This document shows, piece after piece, positions 52,574-62,383 of a stretch of 64,000 nt of DNA. Both the position numbers and the translations under genes were made by a program. This DNA comes from Streptomyces sp. NBC_01689. GTDB lineage: Bacteria; Actinomycetota; Actinomycetes; Streptomycetales; Streptomycetaceae. The DNA is taken from contig NZ_CP109592.1 of the NCBI RefSeq assembly GCF_036250675.1, positions 7,006,001 through 7,070,000 of the forward strand. Reading direction: 5' to 3'. How positions within the stretch are numbered: the first letter of the stretch is position 1; each line of letters begins with the position of its first letter. Under the pieces are notes generated by a model that was not told the origin of the DNA, made no database searches, and worked only from the letters and a program-made list of their open reading frames with translations.

Positions 52574-55500
52574 ATGCGTTCGCCGCGCCAGCCGTCCCAG
52601 CACTCCACGCATGGCCAGAACTGGTCCTTCATGGATGCTCGCCCTGCTGCTCAGGGTATGTACGACCCCCGCAACGAACACGACGCCTGCGGCGTCGGCT
52701 TCGTCGCGACCCTCACCGGCGAGGCGAGCTACGCGCTGGTCGAGCAGGCGCTCACCGTGCTGCGCAACCTGGAACACCGCGGTGCCACCGGCGCCGAGCC
52801 CGACTCGGGCGACGGCGCGGGCATCCTCTCCCAGGTCCCGGACGCGTTCCTCCGCGAGGTGGCCGGATTCCAGCTGCCCGAGGCCGGCGCCTACGCCGTC
52901 GGCATCGCCTTCCTGCCCGGCGACGGCACCGAGGACGCCGTCTCACGGATCGAGACGATCGCCGCCGACGAGGACCTGACCGTCCTCGGCTGGCGCGAGG
53001 TGCCCGTCGCCCCCGAGCTCCTCGGCGCCACCGCCCGCTCCACGATGCCCGTCTTCCGCCAGATCTTCGTCGCGGACGGCGTCTCGACCGGCATCGACCT
53101 GGACCGCAAGGCGTTCGTGCTGCGCAAGCGCGCCGAACGCGAGGCCGGCGTCTACTTCCCGTCCCTCTCCGCGCGCACCATCGTCTACAAGGGCATGCTG
53201 ACCACCGGCCAGCTCGAACCCTTCTTCCCGGACCTGTCCGACCGCCGCTTCGCCTCCGCGATCGCGCTCGTGCACTCCCGGTTCTCCACCAACACCTTCC
53301 CGAGCTGGCCGCTCGCCCACCCGTACCGCTTCGTCGCGCACAACGGCGAGATCAACACGGTCAAGGGCAACCGCAACTGGATGAAGGCCCGCGAGTCCCA
53401 GCTCGTCTCCGACCTGTTCGGCGACAAGGGCCTGGAGCGGATCTTCCCCGTCTGCACGCCGGACGCCTCCGACTCGGCCTCCTTCGACGAGGTCCTCGAA
53501 CTCCTCCACCTCGGCGGCCGCTCGCTCCCGCACTCCGTGCTGATGATGATCCCGGAGGCCTGGGAGAACCACGGCTCCATGGACCCGGCCCGCCGCGCCT
53601 TCTACCAGTTCCACTCCACGATGATGGAACCCTGGGACGGCCCGGCCTGCGTCACCTTCACCGACGGCACCCAGGTCGGCGCGGTCCTCGACCGCAACGG
53701 TCTGCGCCCCGGCCGCTACTGGGTCACCGACGACGGCCTCGTCGTCCTCGGCTCCGAGGTCGGCGTCCTCGACATCGACCCCGCCCGGGTCGTCCGCAAG
53801 GGCCGCCTGCAGCCCGGCCGCATGTTCCTCGTCGACACCGCCGAGCACCGCATCATCGAGGACGACGAGATCAAGGCCGGCCTCGCCGCCGACCTGCCCT
53901 ACGCGGAGTGGCTGGAAGCCGGCGAGATCGAGCTCTCCGACCTGCCCGAGCGCGAGCACATCGTGCACACCCACGCCTCGGTCACCCGCCGCCAGCAGAC
54001 CTTCGGCTACACCGAGGAGGAGCTGCGGATCATCCTCGCGCCGATGGCCAAGGCCGGCGCCGAGCCGATCGGCTCGATGGGCACGGACACGCCGATCGCC
54101 GCGCTCTCGCAGCGCCCGCGCCTGCTCTTCGACTACTTCACCCAGCTCTTCGCGCAGGTCACCAACCCGCCGCTGGACGCGATCCGTGAAGAGCTGGTCA
54201 CCTCCCTGCGCTCCTCCCTCGGTCCGCAGGGCAACATCCTCGAACCGACGGCCGCCTCCTGTCGTAGCGTCACCCTGCCCTTCCCGGTGATCGACAACGA
54301 CGAGCTGGCCAAGCTCATCCACATCAACGCCGACGGCGACATGCCCGGGATGAAGGCCGCGACCCTCTCCGGCCTCTACCGCGTCTCCGGCGCCGGCGAC
54401 TCGCTCGCCGCCCGGATCGACGACATCTGCGTCGAGGTCGACACCGCCATCGAGAACGGCGCCCGGCTGATCGTCCTGTCGGACCGTCACTCCGACGCCG
54501 AGCACGCGCCGATCCCCTCGCTGCTGCTCACCGCGGCCGTCCACCACCACCTCATCCGCACCAAGCAGCGCACCCAGGTGGGCCTGCTGGTCGAGGCGGG
54601 CGACGTCCGCGAGGTCCACCACGTGGCCCTCCTCATCGGCTTCGGCGCCGCGGCGGTCAACCCCTACCTCGCGATGGAGTCGGTCGAGGACCTGGTCCGC
54701 GCCGGCACCTTCCTGCAGGGCATCGAGGCCGAGCAGGCCATCCGCAACCTGATCTACGCGCTCGGCAAGGGCGTCCTCAAGGTCATGTCCAAGATGGGCA
54801 TCTCCACCGTCGCCTCCTACCGCGGCGCCCAGGTCTTCGAGGCCGTCGGACTGGACGAGGAGTTCGTCGCCCGGTACTTCAGCGGCACCGCGACCAAGAT
54901 CGGCGGCGCCGGACTCGACGTCATCGCCAAGGAGGTCGCCGCCCGGCACGCCAAGGCCTACCCGGCCTCCGGCATCGCGCCCGCCCACCGCGCCCTCGAC
55001 ATAGGCGGCGAGTACCAGTGGCGCCGCGAGGGCGAGCCGCACCTGTTCGACCCGGAGACGGTCTTCCGCCTCCAGCACTCGACGCGCTCCGGCAGCTACG
55101 ACATCTTCAAGAAGTACACGGACCGGGTGAACGAGCAGTCCGAGCGCCTGATGACGCTCCGCGGCCTGTTCGGCTTCACCTCCGACCGCCCGTCGATCCC
55201 GATCGACGAGGTCGAACCCGTCAGCGAGATCGTCAAGCGCTTCTCCACCGGCGCCATGTCGTACGGCTCCATCTCCAAGGAGGCGCACGAGACCCTCGCC
55301 ATCGCCATGAACCAGCTGGGCGGCAAGTCCAACACCGGTGAGGGCGGCGAGGACGCGGACCGGCTCTACGACCCGGCGCGCCGCTCGTCGATCAAGCAGG
55401 TCGCCTCCGGCCGCTTCGGCGTGACCTCGGAGTACCTGGTCAACGCCGACGACATCCAGATCAAGATGGCGCAGGGCGCCAAGCCCGGCGAGGGCGGCCA

Positions 55501-57166
55501 GCTCCCCGGTCACAAGGTGTACCCCTGGGTCGCCAAGACCCGGCACAGCACCCCCGGCGTCGGCCTGATCTCCCCGCCGCCGCACCACGACATCTACTCC
55601 ATCGAGGACCTGGCCCAGCTGATCCACGACCTCAAGAACGCCAACCCGCAGGCCCGCATCCACGTGAAGCTGGTCTCCGAGGTCGGCGTCGGCACGGTCG
55701 CCGCGGGCGTCTCCAAGGCGCACGCGGACGTGGTCCTCATCTCCGGCCACGACGGAGGCACCGGCGCCTCCCCGCTCACCTCGCTCAAGCACGCGGGCGG
55801 CCCCTGGGAGCTCGGTCTCGCCGAGACCCAGCAGACCCTGCTGCTCAACGGCCTGCGCGACCGCATCGTCGTCCAGACCGACGGCCAGCTCAAGACCGGC
55901 CGCGACGTCGTCATCGCCGCCCTCCTCGGCGCCGAGGAGTTCGGTTTCGCGACCGCGCCGCTCGTCGTCTCCGGCTGCGTCATGATGCGCGTCTGCCACC
56001 TGGACACCTGCCCGGTAGGCATCGCCACCCAGAACCCGGTGCTGCGCGAGCGGTTCGCCGGCAAGGCCGAGTACATCGTGAACTTCTTCAAGTTCATCGC
56101 CGAAGAGGTCCGCGAGATCCTCGCCGAGCTCGGCTTCCGCACCGTCGAGGAGGCCGTCGGCCACGCCGAGCACCTCGACGTCACCCGGGCCGTCGACCAC
56201 TGGAAGGCACAGGGCCTCGACCTGTCCCCGCTCTTCCACGTGCCCGAGCTGCCCGAGGGCGCGGTGCGCCACCGGGTCGTCGCCCAGGACCACGGTCTGG
56301 AGAAGGCGCTCGACAACGAGCTGATCAAGCTCGCCGCCGACGCGCTGGCCGCGAACTCCCAGGCCGACGCCCAGCCGGTCCGCGCCCAGGTCGCGATCCG
56401 CAACATCAACCGCACGGTCGGCACCATGCTCGGCCACGAGGTGACGAAGAAGTTCGGCGGCGCGGGACTGCCCGAGGACACCATCGACATCACCTTCACG
56501 GGGTCGGCGGGCCAGTCCTTCGGCGCCTTCCTCCCGCGCGGAGTCACCCTGCGCCTGGAGGGCGACGCCAACGACTACGTCGGCAAGGGTCTCTCCGGCG
56601 GCCGGATCGTCGTCCGCCCCGACCGGGGCGCCGACCACCTCGCCGAGTACTCGACCATCGCGGGCAACACCATCGCGTACGGCGCGACCGGCGGCGAACT
56701 CTTCCTGCGCGGCCGCACCGGCGAGCGCTTCTGCGTCCGCAACTCCGGCGCGACGGTCGTCTCCGAGGGCGTGGGCGACCACGGTTGCGAGTACATGACC
56801 GGCGGCCACGCCGTCGTCCTCGGCGAGACCGGACGCAACTTCGCGGCCGGCATGTCCGGCGGCATCGCCTACGTCGTCGACCTCGACCGCGACAACGTCA
56901 ACGCGGGCAACCTGGACGCCGTCGAGGCGCTCGACGACGCCGACCGACAGTGGCTGCGCGACGTGGTGCGCCGCCACCAGGAGGAGACCGGCTCGACGGT
57001 CGCCGGGAAGCTCCTGGCCGAGTGGGACACCGCCGTCGACCGCTTCAGCAAGATCATCCCCAGCACGTACAAGGCAGTGCTCGCCGCCAAGGACGCCGCC
57101 GAGCGAGCCGGACTCGACGAGTCCGAGATCACCGAGAAGATGATGGAGGCGGCGACCAATGGCTGA
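52574..57166 (+). CDS. gltB: glutamate synthase large subunit
   Basis: Makes two glutamates from glutamine and 2-oxoglutarate. 1,530 residues, family length. A 38-residue propeptide is followed by the nucleophile C39 ([10 protein letters not shown]), the class II amidotransferase domain ([16 protein letters not shown]), the central domain, the FMN-binding synthase domain ([35 protein letters not shown]), the 3Fe-4S cysteines in [19 protein letters not shown], and the C-terminal beta-helix. ATG 52574 has GGGAGAG upstream. Overlaps gltD by 8 bp. Confidence 0.97.
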   Translation: MRSPRQPSQHSTHGQNWSFMDARPAAQGMYDPRNEHDACGVGFVATLTGEASYALVEQALTVLRNLEHRGATGAEPDSGDGAGILSQVPDAFLREVAGFQLPEAGAYAVGIAFLPGDGTEDAVSRIETIAADEDLTVLGWREVPVAPELLGATARSTMPVFRQIFVADGVSTGIDLDRKAFVLRKRAEREAGVYFPSLSARTIVYKGMLTTGQLEPFFPDLSDRRFASAIALVHSRFSTNTFPSWPLAHPYRFVAHNGEINTVKGNRNWMKARESQLVSDLFGDKGLERIFPVCTPDASDSASFDEVLELLHLGGRSLPHSVLMMIPEAWENHGSMDPARRAFYQFHSTMMEPWDGPACVTFTDGTQVGAVLDRNGLRPGRYWVTDDGLVVLGSEVGVLDIDPARVVRKGRLQPGRMFLVDTAEHRIIEDDEIKAGLAADLPYAEWLEAGEIELSDLPEREHIVHTHASVTRRQQTFGYTEEELRIILAPMAKAGAEPIGSMGTDTPIAALSQRPRLLFDYFTQLFAQVTNPPLDAIREELVTSLRSSLGPQGNILEPTAASCRSVTLPFPVIDNDELAKLIHINADGDMPGMKAATLSGLYRVSGAGDSLAARIDDICVEVDTAIENGARLIVLSDRHSDAEHAPIPSLLLTAAVHHHLIRTKQRTQVGLLVEAGDVREVHHVALLIGFGAAAVNPYLAMESVEDLVRAGTFLQGIEAEQAIRNLIYALGKGVLKVMSKMGISTVASYRGAQVFEAVGLDEEFVARYFSGTATKIGGAGLDVIAKEVAARHAKAYPASGIAPAHRALDIGGEYQWRREGEPHLFDPETVFRLQHSTRSGSYDIFKKYTDRVNEQSERLMTLRGLFGFTSDRPSIPIDEVEPVSEIVKRFSTGAMSYGSISKEAHETLAIAMNQLGGKSNTGEGGEDADRLYDPARRSSIKQVASGRFGVTSEYLVNADDIQIKMAQGAKPGEGGQLPGHKVYPWVAKTRHSTPGVGLISPPPHHDIYSIEDLAQLIHDLKNANPQARIHVKLVSEVGVGTVAAGVSKAHADVVLISGHDGGTGASPLTSLKHAGGPWELGLAETQQTLLLNGLRDRIVVQTDGQLKTGRDVVIAALLGAEEFGFATAPLVVSGCVMMRVCHLDTCPVGIATQNPVLRERFAGKAEYIVNFFKFIAEEVREILAELGFRTVEEAVGHAEHLDVTRAVDHWKAQGLDLSPLFHVPELPEGAVRHRVVAQDHGLEKALDNELIKLAADALAANSQADAQPVRAQVAIRNINRTVGTMLGHEVTKKFGGAGLPEDTIDITFTGSAGQSFGAFLPRGVTLRLEGDANDYVGKGLSGGRIVVRPDRGADHLAEYSTIAGNTIAYGATGGELFLRGRTGERFCVRNSGATVVSEGVGDHGCEYMTGGHAVVLGETGRNFAAGMSGGIAYVVDLDRDNVNAGNLDAVEALDDADRQWLRDVVRRHQEETGSTVAGKLLAEWDTAVDRFSKIIPSTYKAVLAAKDAAERAGLDESEITEKMMEAATNG

Positions 57167-58619
57167 TCCCAAGGGCTTCCTGAACCACGGCCGCGAGGTC
57201 GCCACGACCCGCCCCGTCGAGGAACGCGTCAAGGACTGGAACGAGGTCTACGTCCCGGGCTCGCTCCTCCCGATCATCTCCAAGCAGGCCGGCCGCTGCA
57301 TGGACTGCGGCATCCCGTTCTGCCACAACGGCTGTCCGCTGGGGAACCTGATCCCCGAGTGGAACGACTACGCCTACCGCGAGGACTGGCAGGCCGCGTC
57401 CGAGCGTCTGCACGCCACGAACAACTTCCCGGAGTTCACGGGCCGGCTGTGCCCCGCCCCGTGCGAGTCGGCGTGCGTGCTCGGCATCAACCAGCCCGCC
57501 GTGACCATCAAGAACGTCGAGGTCTCGATCATCGACAAGGCGTGGGACAACGGGGACGTCGCCCCGCAGATCCCCCAGCGCCTGTCGGGCAAGACCGTCG
57601 CGGTCATCGGCTCGGGCCCCGCGGGCCTGGCCGCCGCCCAGCAGCTGACCCGGGCCGGCCACACCGTCGCCGTGTACGAGCGTGCCGACCGCGTCGGCGG
57701 CCTGCTGCGCTACGGCATCCCCGAGTTCAAGATGGAGAAGCGGCACATCAACCGCCGTATCGAGCAGATGCGCGCGGAGGGCACCCGCTTCCGCACCGGC
57801 ATCGAGATCGGCCGCGACCTCAAGGCGACCGACCTGCGCAGGCGGTACGACGCCGTGGTCATCGCCGCCGGTGCCACGACGGCGCGCGACCTCCCGGTCC
57901 CCGGCCGTGAACTCAAGGGCATCCACCAGGCCATGGAGTACCTGCCGCTGGCCAACAAGGTCCAGGAGGGCGACTACGTGGCGCCCCCGATCACGGCCGA
58001 GGGCAAGCACGTCGTCGTCATCGGCGGCGGCGACACCGGCGCGGACTGCGTGGGCACCGCCCACCGCCAGGGCGCGGCGTCGGTCACGCAGCTGGAGATC
58101 ATGCCCCGCCCCGGCGAGGAGCGGAACCCCGGCCAGCCCTGGCCGACGTTCCCCATGCTCTACAAGGTGACCTCCGCGCACGAGGAGGGCGGCGACCGCG
58201 TCTACTCGGTCTCCACCACCCACTTCGAGGGCGACGAGGACGGCAACGTCCAGTGGCTGCACCTCGCCGAGGTCGAGTTCGTCGACGGCCGGCTCAACCA
58301 GAAGCCCGGCACCGAGCGCCGGATCCCCGCCCAACTGGTCACCCTGGCCATGGGGTTCACCGGCACCGACGTCGAGAACGGCGTGGTCGCCCAGTTCGGC
58401 CTGGAGCTCGACGCCCGCGGCAACATCGCCCGCGACGCCGACTTCGCGACCAACGTGCCCGGCGTGTACGTCGCCGGTGACGCGGGCCGCGGCCAGTCCC
58501 TGATCGTGTGGGCCATCGCGGAGGGCCGCTCGGCCGCCCGCGGGGTCGACCGCTTCCTGACGGGCGCCAGCGGACTGCCGGCCCCGATCCGTCCCACGGA
58601 CCGCTCCCTGATGGTCTGA
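57159..58619 (+). CDS. gltD: glutamate synthase small subunit
   Basis: Supplies electrons from NADPH through FAD and two 4Fe-4S clusters to GltB. 486 residues. The cluster cysteines are in [20 protein letters not shown] and [13 protein letters not shown]; the FAD-binding fold is [17 protein letters not shown] and the NADPH fold [35 protein letters not shown] is the C-terminal FAD motif. ATG lies inside the gltB 3' end (8-bp overlap). Confidence 0.97.
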   Translation: MADPKGFLNHGREVATTRPVEERVKDWNEVYVPGSLLPIISKQAGRCMDCGIPFCHNGCPLGNLIPEWNDYAYREDWQAASERLHATNNFPEFTGRLCPAPCESACVLGINQPAVTIKNVEVSIIDKAWDNGDVAPQIPQRLSGKTVAVIGSGPAGLAAAQQLTRAGHTVAVYERADRVGGLLRYGIPEFKMEKRHINRRIEQMRAEGTRFRTGIEIGRDLKATDLRRRYDAVVIAAGATTARDLPVPGRELKGIHQAMEYLPLANKVQEGDYVAPPITAEGKHVVVIGGGDTGADCVGTAHRQGAASVTQLEIMPRPGEERNPGQPWPTFPMLYKVTSAHEEGGDRVYSVSTTHFEGDEDGNVQWLHLAEVEFVDGRLNQKPGTERRIPAQLVTLAMGFTGTDVENGVVAQFGLELDARGNIARDADFATNVPGVYVAGDAGRGQSLIVWAIAEGRSAARGVDRFLTGASGLPAPIRPTDRSLMV

Positions 58620-58667
58620 CGCTCCACCCCAACAGACGTCCCGTACAAAGGCGTACGGAACTGAACG

Positions 58668-58708
58668 CGGCGCCCGCCTTGTCCCCGACCGGACGGTGGT
58701 GGGCGCCG
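58668..58708. terminator. hairpin between convergent gltD and chitosanase genes
   Basis: CGGCGCCCGCC (58668-58678) pairs with GGTGGGCGCCG (58698-58708) with one G-U, across a 19-nt loop. Position between convergent genes suggests a shared terminator. Confidence 0.55.
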
Positions 58709-58732
58709 TGGTGCGTCCCGGCCCGGCCGCCG

Positions 58733-59581
58733 CTACCGCGCGACCCGGTACGTCTCCCCGTACACCTTCCATTCCAGCGGTGTGTCCAGGCCGAGGTTGC
58801 CGTCGTCGAGGAACGTCCGCTGGGCCGTGTCGATGCGGGACGTGTCGTGGTGGGCGCGCTCCCGCTTCATCGCGGCGCGGCGGACGTCCAGGAAGATGTC
58901 GAGCCAGACCGTCTCGGAGCCGCCCTCGGCGGGGGTGTCGGCCTCGGCCAGGGCGCGCCGGCGCAGCCCGTAGAAGCCGTCGGGGCCGTTGCCGGGGCCG
59001 TGCATCACCATGGCGTCGTAGTAGATGAACTGCCCCAGTGTGCCGAGGCCGTCGAGCTCGGCACGGTGGACGGCGGGGTCGAAGTAGACACGGTCGCGCT
59101 CCGCGTCCTGGGCCTCGCGGAAGGCGGCCGCCTTCGCCTCCTCGCGCCAGGCCTCCGGGAACCCCGGGTCGAGCCCCGCGTGGGAGTCGGTGCCGTCGAC
59201 CCGGCGCAGCGCGGGCAGATAGCGGGCCAGGCCGTTGCCCGGGTGGTCCCTCGTGTAGCGCTCGACCAGCGAGAGCAGATCGTGGGTGCCGGTGCAGAAG
59301 CCGATGAGCCCCGCCGTGTACCCCTGGCCGTCGCCGATGTCCTCGATGTAGCCGTACGCGCCGCGCCAGTTCAGCGTGGAGTTCTCGGCGCTCGCCACGA
59401 GCTCCTGGGCCAGCTCCTTCCTGTCCGGCGCGGCGAGGCCGGGGCCTTCCGTGCGCCGGGTGGCCTCCCGGCCCGGGGACCCGGCCGCCTCGTCCGCGCC
59501 GAGGAACCCCGGGACGGCGAACCAGAGCGCCGCCGCGGTCAGGGGGAGGACCGCGAGGAGAAGGAGGCGTGCGCGTTTCAT
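58733..59581 (-). CDS. csn: GH46 chitosanase, secreted
   Basis: Endo-hydrolysis of chitosan outside the cell. 282 residues. N-terminal signal sequence (RARLLLLAVLPLTAAALWFA) and a ~25-residue polar linker precede the GH46 domain. The catalytic pair is E66 (LVASAENSTLNW) and D84 (EDIGDGQGYTAGLIGF), spaced 18 residues apart as in the S. sp. N174 enzyme (E22/D40). ALRRVDGTDSHAG and FDPAVHRAELDGLG are further family blocks. ATG 59581 follows TACGCT by 6 nt, probably leaderless. Confidence 0.92.
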   Translation of the reverse strand: MKRARLLLLAVLPLTAAALWFAVPGFLGADEAAGSPGREATRRTEGPGLAAPDRKELAQELVASAENSTLNWRGAYGYIEDIGDGQGYTAGLIGFCTGTHDLLSLVERYTRDHPGNGLARYLPALRRVDGTDSHAGLDPGFPEAWREEAKAAAFREAQDAERDRVYFDPAVHRAELDGLGTLGQFIYYDAMVMHGPGNGPDGFYGLRRRALAEADTPAEGGSETVWLDIFLDVRRAAMKRERAHHDTSRIDTAQRTFLDDGNLGLDTPLEWKVYGETYRVAR

Positions 59582-59587
59582 GTCCTC

Positions 59588-59593
59588 AGCGTA
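59588..59593 (-). promoter_or_regulatory. -10 element TACGCT for chitosanase gene
   Basis: TACGCT on the minus strand, 6 nt before ATG 59581. The intervening GAGGAC could alternatively act as a ribosome site if transcription starts farther upstream. Confidence 0.4.
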
Positions 59594-59693
59594 GGGGCGG
59601 GCCGGAGCGGGCCCGCTCCGGCGCCCGGACGGTCGACGGCTGCGGCGCGCTCCGTCGGCCGGACCGGGCCCGCGCCCCCGCAGGGCTGTCGCC

Positions 59694-59765
59694 CCAGACC
59701 CCGCATCGCCCCAGCGCCCGCATCGGCCTGGACGGCCTCGTCCTCAAGCGCCGGACGGGCTGGAA
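59694..59765. repeat. Streptomyces REP-like intergenic repeat, copy B
   Basis: CCCCGCATCGCCC followed by CTCGTCCTCAAGCGCCGGAC and GGGCTGGA, near-identical to the core at 22267-22294. It lies in the gene-free gap between the chitosanase and rhomboid genes (59582-59873). Confidence 0.65.
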
Positions 59766-59873
59766 GGTGTGGGCCGGGGCCGAGAGGTGACGGGCGGGGG
59801 CAGGTGACGGGTGGTGAGAGGTGGCGGATGAATCGGGTGGGGGAGTCCGTCCGGCGTGCGCGGGGGTCCTTCC

Positions 59874-60839
59874 TCAGGCCGCTCCGTTCCGCAGTGCGAC
59901 GGTCTTCGCGACGGCCAGCCCGACCAGCAGCACCAACAGGCCCGCGCAGGCGGCGCCTTGGACCAGGGCGCGCCGCCCGTCTCGGGGCGCGTAGGCGTAG
60001 GCGAGGGTGACCACACCGCCGGCCAGCAGCCCGCCGAGATGCGCCTCCCAGGAGGTGAGGGCCGCCGAGATCAGCATCCACAGCAGCAGGCCCGCCATGA
60101 ACCGGTTGACGCCGTTCATGTCCGCGCCCAGTCGGCGGCCCATGACCCAGTACGCGGCGCCCAGTCCGAAGATCGCGCCCGACGCGCCCAGCGTGAGGTC
60201 GTCCGGCGCGGCCAGCAGTACCAGGACGGACCCGCCGAGCGCCGACAGCAGGTACAGGGCGACGTACCGGACCCTGCCGAGCTGGACCTCCACCATCCGG
60301 CCCAGATTCCACAGCACGAGCATGTTCATCACGAGGTGCGTGATCCCGAACGTGCCCTCGGTGGGCGGGAGATGGAGGAACGCGCCGGTCAGCATCCGGT
60401 ACCACTCCCCGCCGGCCACGCCCTCCGGCCGGAGGACCGCGGGGTGCGGTGACTGCCAGAGGTAGTGCCCGCCGTCCGGTGCGACCAGCCTCGCGCCCAG
60501 CATCGCGAAGCGGTCGACGACCGCCGGGCGCACCACCTCGCCCACGTACGCCAGTACGTTCAGCGCGATCAGGACGTACGTGACCACGGGCACCGCCGTG
60601 ATGCGTCCGCCGAACGCGGTGCGGGCCTGCCGGACGGACCGGGCGCCCTCCTTCACGCACTCCACGCACTGGTGGCCGACGGCCGCCTCGCGCATACAGG
60701 CGGGGCAGATGTAGCGGTCGCACCGGGTGCAGCGCACGTACGACTCCACCTTGGGGTGGCGGTAGCAGGTGGTGGCGGGCGGCCCGGCGGGCCCGGCCGA
60801 CGTGACGGGTGGGGTGGACGCGGCGGACTCGGATTCCAC
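59874..60839 (-). CDS. rhomboid family intramembrane serine protease with N-terminal zinc finger
   Basis: 321 residues. Residues ~20-65 hold a B-box-like zinc finger (CYRHPKVESYVRCTRCDRYI then CPACMREAAVGHQCVEC). The rhomboid domain follows with six to seven membrane segments, GITHLVMNMLVLWNLG (oxyanion His/Asn), catalytic Ser in LGASGAIFGLG and catalytic His in SWEAHLGGLLAGG. Cleaves transmembrane substrates; targets unknown. GTG 60839 has AAGGAG 6 nt upstream; upstream in-frame sequence is Pro-rich and not family-like. Confidence 0.9.
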   Translation of the reverse strand: MESESAASTPPVTSAGPAGPPATTCYRHPKVESYVRCTRCDRYICPACMREAAVGHQCVECVKEGARSVRQARTAFGGRITAVPVVTYVLIALNVLAYVGEVVRPAVVDRFAMLGARLVAPDGGHYLWQSPHPAVLRPEGVAGGEWYRMLTGAFLHLPPTEGTFGITHLVMNMLVLWNLGRMVEVQLGRVRYVALYLLSALGGSVLVLLAAPDDLTLGASGAIFGLGAAYWVMGRRLGADMNGVNRFMAGLLLWMLISAALTSWEAHLGGLLAGGVVTLAYAYAPRDGRRALVQGAACAGLLVLLVGLAVAKTVALRNGAA

Positions 60840-61030
60840 GGCCGGCTCCTTGGCGGTACGGACATGCGGGAGGGAAGGGCGAGCCGGTGGGGTCGGCGGC
60901 GAACAAAATAGCGAACGTGGGTGTACGGGTGGGACGGCAGGGGTCGGTCGTGGTGACGTACCCTCGTCACTCCCACCCAGCTCGACGCACCGAACCCGTA
61001 CCGAAGTACCCAAGCGCCGAAGGAGCCCGT

Positions 61031-61750
61031 GTGCCCGGGATCAGCCTCAGCAAGGTGGAGGAGACCGCGCCCGCGCTGGTCAGTCTGTACAAGAGCGCCG
61101 GTGTCTCCCTCGCCCGGCACGGGCTGGAGGGGCAACGGGCCGCCGTGTACCTGGTGGTCGACCACTCCGGGTCGATGAAGCCGTACTACCGCGACGGCAG
61201 TGTGCAGGCGCTCGCGGACCGGGTGCTCGGCCTGTCGGCGCATCTCGACGACGACGGCACGGTCCCGGTGGTCTTCTTCTCCACGGACATCGACGCGGTC
61301 ACCGACATCGCCCTCGGTGACCACCAGGGGCGGGTGGAGCGGATCGTCGCCGGACTCGGGCACATGGGCAGGACCAGTTACCACCTGGCCATGGACGCGG
61401 TCATCGACCACTACCTCGACAGCGGCTCCGCGGACCCCGCGCTCGTGGTCTTCCAGACCGACGGCGGACCGGTCAACAAGCTCGCCGCCGAACGGTACTT
61501 GTGCAAGGCGGCGAGACTTCCGCTGTTCTGGCAGTTCATAGGGTTCGGTGACCCGGACAGCAAGCAGTTCGACTTCCTGCGCAGACTCGACGAGCTGGCC
61601 GTCCCGCAGCGGCGCGTGGTCGACAACGCCGGTTTCTTCCACGCCGGTTCGGATCCTCAGGAGCTGGGCGACGAGGAGCTCTACGGCCGGATCGTCGGCG
61701 AGTTCCCGCAGTGGCTGGCGGCGGCGCGGACGCGGGGGATCGTGCGATGA
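61031..61750 (+). CDS. VWA-domain protein (TerF/TerY-like)
   Basis: 239 residues. A single von Willebrand A domain with the MIDAS motif YLVVDHSGSMKPYY (D44, S46, S48) and later metal-coordinating Thr/Asp in GRTSYHLAMDAVID and VVFQTDGGPVN. No signal peptide, so cytosolic. The N-terminal ISLSKVEETAPALVSLYKSA resembles VWA proteins of tellurite-resistance (ter) type clusters. Function unknown. GTG 61031 has AGGAG 5 nt upstream. Its TGA overlaps the HutD ATG. Confidence 0.87.
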   Translation: MPGISLSKVEETAPALVSLYKSAGVSLARHGLEGQRAAVYLVVDHSGSMKPYYRDGSVQALADRVLGLSAHLDDDGTVPVVFFSTDIDAVTDIALGDHQGRVERIVAGLGHMGRTSYHLAMDAVIDHYLDSGSADPALVVFQTDGGPVNKLAAERYLCKAARLPLFWQFIGFGDPDSKQFDFLRRLDELAVPQRRVVDNAGFFHAGSDPQELGDEELYGRIVGEFPQWLAAARTRGIVR

Positions 61751-62334
61751 CCGTACGGTCGCTGACCGCCGCCGGGCGCGTCGCGGTGCCCTGGAAGAAC
61801 GGCGGCGGGGTGACGCGGGAGATCGTCGCGGGGCCCGAGGGGGCCGGTACGGACGGCTTCCGGTGGCGGGTGAGTCTCGCCGACGTCGGCGCAGACGGGC
61901 CGTTCTCGTCGTTCGCCGGGGTGGACCGGACCCTCACCATGGTCGAGGGCGAGGGGATGGATCTGACCGTGGACGGCGAACACCGGCGGGTCGACAGGCT
62001 GTTCGTGCCGTGGTCCTTCCCCGGCGACCTGCCCACCGACTGCCGGCTGCTCGGGGGCCCGGTCGTGAATCTGAACGTCATGTGGCGCAGGGACGGCGGG
62101 GCGAACCCGGTCGTCACGGTCGCGCCGGGGGGTACGGCCGTCACCGTGCCCGCGGGCCCGGAGGTGCTGATCGTCGCGCTCGACGGAGCCGCAGAGGTGG
62201 CCGGGCTGACCCTGGCCCGGTACGACGCGGCGCTGCTGAGCGGTGAGGACGCCGTGCTGCGGCCGGCCGGCCGCGCGGCCGTCGTCCGGTTCACCGGAGC
62301 ACCGGGCCCGGGCTCGGCACCGACCGGGCGGTGA
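61747..62334 (+). CDS. HutD/Ves family cupin-like protein
   Basis: 195 residues. VPWKNGGGVTREIVAGPEG is the diagnostic HutD N-terminal block, followed by FRWRVSLADVGADGPFSSFA, GVDRTLTMVEGEGMDL and GPVVNLNVMWRRD. HutD proteins form a double cupin and are linked to histidine degradation or stress in other bacteria, but no hut genes are nearby. It is coupled to the VWA gene by an ATGA overlap. Confidence 0.88.
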   Translation: MTVRSLTAAGRVAVPWKNGGGVTREIVAGPEGAGTDGFRWRVSLADVGADGPFSSFAGVDRTLTMVEGEGMDLTVDGEHRRVDRLFVPWSFPGDLPTDCRLLGGPVVNLNVMWRRDGGANPVVTVAPGGTAVTVPAGPEVLIVALDGAAEVAGLTLARYDAALLSGEDAVLRPAGRAAVVRFTGAPGPGSAPTGR

Positions 62335-62383
62335 CGTCCCGTCCGCGTCGGCGGGGACGGCGTGCCGACGGGGCCACGGCGCG

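Noticed and set aside
52357..52632. 91-codon minus-strand ORF opposite the gltB leader
   Set aside because: No ribosome site, covers the GlnR-like box and the gltB start, and has no similarity that I recognise.
52943..57232. 1,429-codon open frame antisense to gltB
   Set aside because: Same GC-bias effect; no motifs and low-complexity composition opposite a complete GltB.
62346..62370. Hairpin CGTCGGC-N11-GCCGACG between the HutD and acyl-CoA dehydrogenase genes
   Set aside because: A 7-bp stem with an 11-nt loop is too common in 72% GC DNA to call a terminator with confidence, though position between convergent genes is suggestive.
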